Below are positions 55,801 to 64,000 of a DNA stretch of 64,000 bases, one piece after another. Source of the DNA: Bugula neritina (lineage: Eukaryota > Bryozoa > Gymnolaemata > Cheilostomatida > Bugulidae); assembly GCA_964035545.1 (NCBI GenBank), contig OZ037769.1, positions 17,365,633 through 17,429,632 of the forward strand. Direction: 5' to 3'. Position numbers and translations under genes: made by a program. Below the pieces are notes generated by a model. It made no database searches, was not told the origin of the DNA, and was given only the letters and a program-made list of their open reading frames with translations. How positions within the stretch are numbered: position 1 is the first letter of the stretch; every line of letters starts with the position of its first letter.

Positions 55801-58800
55801 CCCTACCAGTTCACTATTGCAGACACGACTCAGTTCTCAGACTACAGAGGGGGAGGCATAGCCTGTGAACTCAAACTACCCAAACACCTCTCTTTTGTAA
55901 GTTCCTCTTCTATCATATACTCACAGACCGTATTTATAGACCATTTCATGCTATTTCTAAAATTGTTTTTGTTCTATTTATAGAATTGTTTGTTCTATTT
56001 ATAGAACTGTTTATTCTATTTATAGAATAGTCTGAAAAATGAACTGAATAGTCCTAGTCTTACATTTCCTGACCTCTGCAAGTTTTCTGTAAGTCAACTT
56101 TGTTATTCCACATATCTAATATCTCACTATCCTTCTTCTCCCTGTTTACCGGTTTCTCCCTGTTTACCATGTTCTCCATGTTTGCCGGTTTCTCCCTGTT
56201 GTAGGCCCCTGGAGTGATTCATCTAGCTTTCCAAGCCTATTACAAACTACTTCAGAGGTATGTAAAGCATCCTCTACTCTGTAACCATGTAATAACGAGG
56301 TTGTGAGATACACAGTGGTAACCGGAGCAGATAATTCTTATGTTGATGTAGTACCTTACTTTTGGGAAGTTGTGTTGTATAGAGGGACCCCACCTGACGC
56401 CCCTCTCTCTTGTTGTAGTGGAACCTCAAGCTATGATGAGTTCCTGTCAGCAGTGAAGGCAGCAAACAGCCAGCAGCAGTGTTCAGTAAGTCTCACAACA
56501 TCTCTTCAGTTCATATGTTCTGATATGACTGTGAGTAGACTGTTTCAAATGGAGATATCATAACTTAGAGCTAGAGTTTATGAGGGAATTATGAGTTTAT
56601 AAACAGTTTATAGACAGTTTTGTATATAGTCCGTAGATACTTTATATACAAGTTTGTAGACACTAAACTTTATAATGTTTTACATTCACTTCCCTGTTAA
56701 CTGCCTCCATGTTTGTTTTGACTGGTTACTATGGTAACTAAAGTCTTGTTGTGTGACCTCGCAGGTAGAACTAGACGACACTCTACTCAAGGCGTTCTAT
56801 TTAACCTGCGGGGGTTGCTTCCCCCCTCTCTGCACTGTCTACGGCGGATTTCTAGCCCAGGAGGTCATCAAGGCAGTGTCTGGCAAGTTCTCCCCCCTCA
56901 AGCAATGGGTAAGACTACTTGGTTCCTCAGTCTATCAGCTCTCCCCCCTCTCTGCTGTATCAACTCTCTCTCTCTCTGCTGTATCAACTCTCGCTCTCTC
57001 TCTGCTGTATCAACTCTCTCTCTGCTGTATCAGCTCTCTCTCTCTGCTGTATCAACTCTCTCTCTGCTGTATCAGCTCTCTCTCTCTGCTGTATCAACTC
57101 TCTCTCTCTGCTGTATCAGCTCTCTCTCTCTGCTGTATCAACTCTCTCTCTGCTGTATCAACTCTCTCTCTGCTGTATCAACTCTCCTCTCTCTGCTGTA
57201 TCAACTCTCTCTCTCTGCTGTATCAGCTCTCTCTCTGCTGTATCAACTCTCTCTCTCTCTCTGCTGTATCAACTCTCTCTCTCTGCTGTATCAACTCTCT
57301 CTCTCTCTCTGCTGTATCAACTCTCTCTCTCTCTGCTGTATCAACTCTCTCTCTCTGCTGTATCAACTCTCTCTCTCTCTCTCTGCTGTATCAACTCTCT
57401 CTCTGCTGTATCAACTCTCTCTCTGCTGTATCAACTCTCCTCTCTCTGCTGTATCAACTCTCTCTCTCTCTCTGCTGTATCAACTCTCTCTCTGCTGTAT
57501 CAACTCTCTCTCTCTGCTGTATCAGCTCTCTCTCTCTGCTGTATCAACTCTCTCTCTGCTGTATCAACTCTCTCTCTGCTGTATCAACTCTCTCTCTCTC
57601 TCTGCTGTATCAGCTCTCCTCTCTCTGCTGTATCAACTCTCTCTCTCTGCTGTATCAACTCTCTCTCTCTCTGCTGTATCAACTCTCTCTCTCTCTCTGC
57701 TGTATCAACTCTCTCTCTCTCTCTGCTGTATCAACTCTCTCTCTGCTGTATCAGCTCTCTCTCTCTGCTGTATCAACTCTCTCTCTCTGCTGTATCAGCT
57801 CTCTCTCTCTCTGCTGTATCAACTCTCTCTCTCTCTCTGCTGTATCAACTCTCTCTCTGCTGTATCAACTCTCTCTCTGCTGTATCAACTCTCTCTCTGC
57901 TGTATCAACTCTCTCTCTCTCTCTGCTGTATCAGCTCTCCTCTCTCTGCTGTATCAACTCTCTCTCTCTGCTGTATCAACTCTCTCTCTCTCTGCTGTAT
58001 CAACTCTCTCTCTCTGCTGTATCAACTCTCTCTCTCTCTCTGCTGTATCAACTCTCTCTCTCTCTGCTGTATCAACTCTCTCTCTCTGCTGTATCAACTC
58101 TCTCTCTCTCTCTGCTGTATCAACTCTCTCTCTCTCTCTGCTGTATCAACTCTCTCTCTCTCTCTGCTGTATCAACTCTCTCTCTGCTGTATCAACTCTC
58201 TCTCTGCTGTATCAACTCTCTCTCTGCTGTATCAACTCTCTCTCTGCTGTATCAACTCTCTCTCTGCTGTATCAGCTCTCTCTCTCTCTCTGCTGTATCA
58301 ACTCTCTCTCTCTCTCTGCTGTATCAACTCTCTCTCTCTCTCTGCTGTATCAACTCTCTCTCTCTGCTGTATCAGCTCTCTCTCTCTGCTGTATCAACTC
58401 TCTCTCTGCTGTATCAACTCTCTCTCTCTCTCTGCTGTATCAACTCTCTCTCTCTCTCTGCTGTATCAACTCTCTCTCTCTCTCTGCTGTATCAACTCTC
58501 TCTCTGCTGTATCAACTCTCTCTCTGCTGTATCAACTCTCTCTCTGCTGTATCAACTCTCTCTCTGCTGTATCAACTCTCTCTCTGCTGTATCAGCTCTC
58601 TCTCTCTCTGCTGTATCAACTCTCTCTCTGCTGTATCAGCTCTCTCTCTGCTGTATCAACTCTCTCTCTCTCTCTGCTGTATCAGCTACGTTGTTGGCAG
58701 TCTTTAGATCATAGCTGTTGTGTTCTTTTAAACTCTTAGCTAGAATGTTGAGTCTATCAGACTAGTAACTACTATTATGTGTATTCTGTTTCTATGGCAA

Positions 58801-61800
58801 CTCCGCAATGACCTCTAACTCTGTTTATTATATTCCAGCTGCACATGGATGCTTGTGAGGTGGTGGACATCATTGCCTTGACCTCTAGAACCGAACCATT
58901 CCCACTGAAAGGTGACAGATATGATGAGCTGAGAGCTTGTGTTGGAGATCATTGTGTGCAATCTTTAGCTAAACTCAAACTTTTCATGGTACGGAATAGA
59001 CTGTGATATCTCCCCTTTTTTTATACAGTGTAGAGTATACCATAGACTATAATATCTCCCCTTTGTTACAGTGTAGAGTATACTATAGACTGTGATATCT
59101 CCCCTTTGTTACAGTGTAGACAGTATACTATAGACTGTGATATCTCCCCTTTGTTACAGTGTAGAGTATACTGTAGACTGTGATATCTCCCCTTACAGGT
59201 GGGTTGTGGTGCGATAGGCTGTGAGATGATGAAGCTCTACGCCCTCCTTGGTGTAGGAACTGAGGGAAAACTCACCATCACAGACAACGACTTGATAGAG
59301 AAGTCTAACCTCAACAGACAGTTTCTCTTCAGACCTCACCATGTGCAGGTGTAGTAGCAGTTCTACCAACCTCACCACGTGCAGGTGTAGTAGCAGTTCT
59401 ATCAACCTCACCACGTGCAGGTGTAGTAGCAGTTCTACCAACCTCACCACGTGCAGGTGTAGTAGCAGTTCTACCAACCTCACCATTTGCAGGTGTAGTA
59501 GCAGTTCTACCAACCTCACCATGTGCAAGTGTAGTAGCAGTTCTACCAACCTCACCATGTGCAGGTGTAGTAGCAGTTCTACCAACCTCACCATGTGCAG
59601 GTGTAGTAGCAGTTCTACCAACCTCACCATGTGCAGGTGTAGTAGCAGCTCTACCAACCTCACCACGTGCAGGTGTAGTAGCAGCTCTACCAGACCCCTC
59701 TAGTATGTATACTATGTACTAGTGCAACATAACGTACAGTCATATCTGTGAATATTCTAGAAATCAAAGAGTGAGACTGCTGCCGTATCGTCACGAGAAA
59801 TGAACCCTCACCTCAAGATTGATGTCCAGCAGTTCAAAGGTCATTATCACCTCTCTACACTCTCAACCTTCATACAATATACACTATATATACTTACAGT
59901 ATATGTACTTACAGTGTATATACTTACACTGTATGTACTTACAGTATATGTACTTACACTGTATGTACTTACAGTATATGTACTTACACTATACATACTT
60001 TCACTGTATGTACTTACAGTATATATACTTACACTGTATGTACTTACACTGTGTATATTTACACTGTATGTACTTACACTATACGTACTTTCACTGTATG
60101 TACTTACAGTATATATACTTACACTGTATGTACTTACACTGTGTATATTTACACTGTATGTACTTACACTGTATGTATGTGTGTTGCAGTGTTTGAAGGC
60201 ACGGAGTACACGGTACACACAGACCAGTTCTTCACCGAGCAGGATCTCATTGTCAATGCTCTCGACAACGTGGAGACCAGAATCTACATGGACCAGAGGT
60301 GTGTGGACACCGGCAGACCTCTGCTGGAGAGCGGCACCACCGGGGCCAAAGGTCATACGCAGGTCATCGTACCTCACATCACCGAGTCTTATGGTAGTCA
60401 GGTGAGCTCTTCCACTCCCGCATGTCACGTGACTTCCTGTGAGACTCAACTGGCTGGTGTTTTAGCGAGTCCAACTTTACGTTTCTTGTGTTGCAGAGAG
60501 ACCCGACAGATGAAGACGTTCCGTTCTGCTCGCTGAAGTCATTTCCTGCTAAACTGGATCACTGTATCATATGGGCTAGAAACAAAGTGAGGGGCGTCTA
60601 CTACCCACCCTTACCGTGCTCTTTAGACTAATAGACTGTACTAACTCCTGTGTGATAGTTTCATCTCACTGTGTGATATTCTCTTGCAGTTCGAAAGTGC
60701 TTACTGTGAAAAGCCAAGAATCTTCAACAAGTTCTGGACTGATAACGGGTCACCTGATCGCGTGAAGGATGTATGTCAGCCAATAATATCCTTTGTTACA
60801 ATTCATTCCAACTATATTGTCCAATCAGCATCTTTCTTAATTTACCCAGCATTTATTCTCACTGAATCAGCCAATCATAATTGTGATTACTTGGTTACCT
60901 GCAGAGACTGTTGAATGGAGATATTCCCAAGTATTCCATGACTATGGCGAGACAACTCCGACAGAGGCCTGTGACGTGGGATGATTGTATCACAACCGCT
61001 CGGCTAAAGTTTGAGAAATATTTCTGTCACAAAGTAAGTAATTCTGTCACGGAGTAGATATAAGTAGACAGATAGATAGACAGACAGACATATAGACAGA
61101 CAGATATATAGATAATGTAGATATACTGCTCAACTTGTACTTCCTGTTCTATTCTACTTTAGGCAGAGGCACTGATACATGCATATCCACTGGACCATGT
61201 CAGAGATGATGGCAGTAAGTATTCTACCTGTTGCTATGGTTACTGTGTTGCTATGGTTACTCTGTTGCTATGGTTACTCTGTTGCTATGATTACTCTGTT
61301 GCTATGATTACTCTGTTGATATGGTTACTGTGTTGCTATGGTTACTCTGTTGCTATGGTTACTCTGTTGCTATGATTACTGTGTTGCTATGGTTACTCTG
61401 TTGCTATGGTTACTCTGTTGCTATGATTACTCTGTTGATATGGTTACTGTGTTGCTATGGTTACTCTGTTGCTATGGTTACTGTGTTGCTATGGTTACTC
61501 TGTTGCTATGGTTACTCTGTTGCTATGGTTACTGTGTAATTGTAGATCTGTTTTGGCAACTGCCCAGAAGACCTCCTCACCCCATCCAGTTTGACTCCAG
61601 CCTTCCTCAGTGAGTTGTTTAGTGTATACTACATACTACATACTATACTATGTACTATATGCATTATATTATATTATATTATATTATATTATATTATATT
61701 GTATTGTATTATATTGTATTATATTATATTATATTTTGTCATATTATATTATATCATATTATATTATATTATATGGTATACACCGATGTTTCAGTCACAT

Positions 61801-62685
61801 GGAGTTCATAACTAGTGCTGCCAGACTATTTGCTGACACTATGGCTGTTCCGCAGACAGATATTAGACTGGACTCTGAATATATTCTCCAAGTATTGAGT
61901 ACCGTCACCGTACCGGATTTCAGTCCTAAGTCTAAGGTCGGTTGAGTTTGGTTTATGGGCTATACATCATGTAATTAGGAGTTGTCTGACCTTATTGTTA
62001 AATTATTCAGTGTAGGGTACATATCCTCAGTGTAGGGTACATATCCTCAGTGTAGGGTACATATCCTCAGTGTAGGGTACATATCCTCAGTGTAGGGTAC
62101 ATATCCTCAGTGTAGGGTACATATCCTCAGTGTAGGGTACACATCCTCAGTGTAGGGTACACATCCTCAGTGTAGGGTACATATCCTCAGTGTAGAGTAC
62201 ATATCCTCTTGTAGAAAATAGTGGTGGATGACAGTGAGGCAGCGCCGGCTGACGTGGAGGACATGGAAGCTGATGAGAAAGAGATCCTGGACGTGCTGGA
62301 CGTGGTTCATAGGAGACACAACTCCAACAAGTGTGAGTCATAGTATATAGTTCCAGGGGTGTAGCCGGAAGGGGGTGTAGACAGCAACTCTCCCTATCTC
62401 TGCACTCAGCTAAGCTCATCACAAAATCTTTACTTCAAAATATTTGTATATAATATGTATTGAATGTTTCTCTAGATGTTTCGTAGTTGTCTTCTCATTT
62501 CTCCAGGATTATTGTTGCATGAAGTTATGAAAAAGCAGCAGTTGGTGGGAAACGGGAGGACAACTGCTTACACTCTGTGTTTATTGAGATATTGTCATGT
62601 TGTAGATTTTAGAGACATGATTTCCCAGGAGTTTGAGAAAGATGACGACTCCAACGGTCACATTGACTACATCGTAGCCACTGCT
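52826..62685 (+). CDS. UBA6: UBA6-type ubiquitin-activating E1 (3' partial)
   Basis: Twenty-four exons join in phase for 829 residues: 52826-52872, 53145-53239, 53354-53477, 53588-53702, 54804-54884, 55081-55203, 55487-55610, 55793-55896, 56026-56088, 56205-56257, 56419-56485, 56765-56908, 58839-58988, 59199-59348, 59761-59839, 60190-60401, 60497-60586, 60690-60770, 60905-61033, 61163-61214, 61546-61609, 61795-61936, 62215-62332, 62606-62685. The inactive adenylation half has [15 protein letters not shown]; the active half has [30 protein letters not shown] and ALDNVETR for ATP binding. The catalytic cysteine is Cys588 in [28 protein letters not shown] and [13 protein letters not shown] favour UBA6 over UBA1. 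It activates ubiquitin (and FAT10 in vertebrates). The last adenylation part and ubiquitin-fold domain lie off the right edge. Confidence 0.93.
52876..53115. repeat. 20-bp repeat, UBA6 intron 1
   Basis: About twelve copies of ACTTACTCTATGTACTCAGT fill the intron. Confidence 0.93.
53690..54682. repeat. UBA6 exon-4 donor minisatellite (micro-exon-like)
   Basis: About 45 copies of CTCTCTCTCAGTATAAGGTAT, 20-26 bp, starting with the exon-4 end CTCAGTATAAG and its donor GTATTC. Each unit is a pyrimidine tract, CAG, the six bases TATAAG, and GTATTC, so each looks like a six-base exon between an acceptor and a donor. Confidence 0.97.
54908..55093. repeat. 44-bp repeat of the UBA6 exon-6 acceptor
   Basis: Four copies end in GTATACTCAG and continue GTGATATCTG, the same bases as the real acceptor and first codons of exon 6 at 55081. 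Confidence 0.93.
55210..55482. repeat. 11-bp repeat, UBA6 intron 6
   Basis: About 24 copies of TTACTCTGTAG, each ending TGTAG like an acceptor, leading to the true acceptor GTTACTGTGTTGCAG. Confidence 0.93.
55617..55748. repeat. Short repeat, UBA6 intron 7
   Basis: About five imperfect copies of TAGCCTCAGTACCAACTCTT or TGCTCTCTTCTTTT variants directly after the exon-7 donor. Confidence 0.85.
55965..56026. repeat. Triplicated acceptor of UBA6 exon 9
   Basis: TTCTATTTATAGAA occurs three times; the last is the acceptor of exon 9. Confidence 0.88.
56946..58686. repeat. CT-rich minisatellite, 1.7 kb, UBA6 intron 12
   Basis: About 75 copies of CTGCTGTATCAACTCTCTCT, with CT tracts of varying length and occasional CAGCTCTC forms. 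All three plus frames stay mostly open through it, giving spurious Leu/Ser/Cys repeat proteins. Confidence 0.97.
59008..59198. repeat. Repeat of the UBA6 exon-14 acceptor
   Basis: Four copies of about 47-50 bases with TGATATCTCCCCTTTGTTAC followed by AGTGTAGAGTATA. Each TCTCCCCTTTGTTACAG equals the true acceptor tract TCTCCCCTTACAG. Confidence 0.92.
59334..59697. repeat. 36-bp repeat of the UBA6 exon-14 donor
   Basis: Ten copies of a 36-bp unit, CCTCACCATGTGCAGGTGTA then GTAGCAGTTCTACCAA. The exon ends CCTCACCATGTGCAG followed by GTGTAG, so each copy repeats the exon end with its donor. Confidence 0.95.
59866..60178. repeat. 15-bp repeat, UBA6 intron 15
   Basis: About 20 imperfect copies of TATGTACTTACACTG fill the intron before exon 16. 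Confidence 0.92.
61222..61540. repeat. 17-bp repeat, UBA6 intron 20
   Basis: About 19 copies of TGTTGCTATGGTTACTC. Confidence 0.95.
61655..61775. repeat. TATAT microsatellite, UBA6 intron 21
   Basis: About 24 copies of TATAT (pentanucleotide) with a few G or C changes. Confidence 0.93.
61995..62210. repeat. 20-bp repeat near UBA6 exon-23 acceptor
   Basis: Eleven copies of ATATCCTCAGTGTAGGGTAC end at ATATCCTCTTGTAG, the true acceptor, which is itself a variant of the unit. Confidence 0.95.
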
Positions 62686-64000
62686 GTGAGTTTACCTACA
62701 TGGCCTTTAAATTACCTGCTAGTAAGGGAGCTGGGCTAGTTGACTGGAGGGCTAATTAACTGCTGGGCTAGTTGGCTGCTGGGCTAGTTGACTGGAGGGC
62801 TAGTTGGCTGCTGGGCTAGTTGACTGGAGGGCTAGTTGACTGGAGGGCTAGTTGACTGGAGGGCTAGTTGACTGCTGGGCTAGTTGACTGGAGGGCTAGT
62901 TGACTGGAGGGCTAGTCGACTGGAGGGCTAGTTTACTGGAGGGCTAGTTTACTGGAGGGCTAGTTTACTGGAGGACTAGTTGACTGCTGGGCTAGTTTAC
63001 TGGAGGGCTAGTTGACTGTTGGGCTAGTTTACTGGAGGGCTAGTTGACTGGTGGGCTAGTTTACTGGAGGGCTAGTTTACTGGAAGGCTAGTTGACTGTT
63101 GGGCTAGTTTACTGGAGGGCTAGTTGACTGCTGGGCTAGTTTACTGGAGGGCTAGTTGACTGCTGGGCTAGTTCACTGGAGGGCTAGTTGACTGCTGGGC
63201 TAGTTGACTGCTGGGCTAGTTTACTGGAGGGCTAGTTGACTGCTGGGCTAGTTTGCTGGAGGGCTAGTTGGCTGGAAAGCTAGTTGACTGTTAGATCAGT
63301 TACTGGAGGCGCCAGGGGGAGGGGGGTTTGGGGTTAAGACTTGTAGGTTAGTAGATTCAATGTAAGAGAGCTGGTAGTTGTAGTCCAGCCCTCAGCCATG
63401 TAATACAGCAGCTTAACGTTTAGATATACAGTTGGTAGAGTTAGGGCTATTCCACTCTAACATGTGCAGGGAAGTCTGTTTTCACCTCTTTGCAACGCGA
63501 GGAGAATATTTCCTTTACCCTCGAGTGGTCTGGGGATTTCCTCAGTCCACAGTTTCTGCTGATCGCGTAGTGATTGTGCAGTTTTATACATCAAATAGCT
63601 GTCACATTCCTTGCCAGTGCATTGACAGTGTTACACACACCTTGCAGGGACTGTCACTCATAATTAATGATAGATTATAAGCAACCATGTTGTATACAAT
63701 GTGGTGTTGCCATGGAAACGTTTGCAGATCACTCACAATTTAATAAGTGCTTCATCATGATGTAGATGATTTATGGAGCAGGTCAATAATTGATGATATC
63801 TTCAAATATGTACCTTTGGCCTGTAGCCAGTGTTTCTGGGATACATTTCACTGCTCACTCAGTTAGCTGTTCATCAGACTCGTGTCTGGTAATGGGCCGG
63901 GTTACCGTGACCGTGCATATTTAATTCACTGCATTTCCTGTCCTTTTTCTGCGTACATATATCCAGTTGAAGAATTTCTAATACTTGTTGAATAAAATGC
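62686..64000. other. UBA6 intron 24 with 16-bp minisatellite
   Basis: After the donor GTGAGTTTACC, about 34 copies of GAGGGCTAGTTGACTG (with GCTGGGCTAG forms) occupy 62735-63290. The rest, to the window end, holds no recognisable UBA6 exon; the next one (the conserved ASNLRA segment) must lie beyond 64000. Confidence 0.8.

Noticed and set aside
56731-58739. Three plus-strand frames of over 600 codons, Leu/Ser/Cys rich
   Set aside because: They read the true UBA6 exon 12 (one frame only) and then a CT-rich intronic array.
63432-63680. 82-codon plus frame near the right edge
   Set aside because: No similarity to UBA6 or any family I know, and it lies inside the expected UBA6 intron.
63850-63880. 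Possible third hammerhead core on the minus strand (CTGATGA near a GAAA)
   Set aside because: The intervening bases do not form stem II and no cleavage site context is present.

Overview
This is a window of animal (metazoan) nuclear DNA. Genes are broken by many GT-AG introns, coding is sparse, and the families present fit an animal: a receptor-type tyrosine kinase, a UBA6-type E1, holocarboxylase synthetase, a biotinidase/vanin-type hydrolase, SMUG1 glycosylases, WDSUB1, PSME3IP1 and an SLC46 transporter. The DNA is AT-rich, and nearly every intron carries a tandem-repeat array. That suggests an invertebrate with a minisatellite-rich genome; I cannot name the species.

Layout. 860-15536 (-): WDSUB1, C-terminal end off the left edge, with a single-exon SLC46-like transporter (2554-4011, +) nested in one intron and a 3.1-kb terminal-inverted-repeat element plus kilobases of minisatellite in its largest intron. 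17300-21809 (-): PSME3IP1/FAM192A, seven exons, one intron filled by about 66 copies of a 38-bp repeat. 21810-25435: intergenic, with a hammerhead ribozyme in the loop of a perfect 42-bp inverted repeat. 25436-28297 (+): tyrosine kinase with a membrane segment but almost no ectodomain. 31008-37051 (+): holocarboxylase synthetase, one intron holding an antisense 5'-truncated non-LTR retrotransposon. 38603-40261 (+): biotinidase/vanin-family hydrolase. 40492-46289 (-): unrecognised membrane-anchored polar protein with a second TIR element in an intron. 47467-51332 (-): two tandem SMUG1 paralogues with identical intron phases. 52826-62685 (+): UBA6, 24 exons visible, C-terminus off the right edge.

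How the genes relate. HLCS attaches biotin to carboxylases, and a biotinidase, if the neighbour is one, releases it, so they may form a biotin-cycle pair. The SMUG1 copies are base-excision repair enzymes. UBA6 and PSME3IP1 both belong to the ubiquitin-proteasome field but are 30 kb apart, so I see no cluster.

The most striking general signal is that many intronic minisatellites have a unit that is a copy of a splice junction (the last bases of an exon with its donor, or an acceptor with the first bases of the exon). They present tens of tandem decoy splice sites beside the real one. All exon models were built by eye from splice signals, reading-frame phase and remembered family sequences; none was checked by alignment or RNA.
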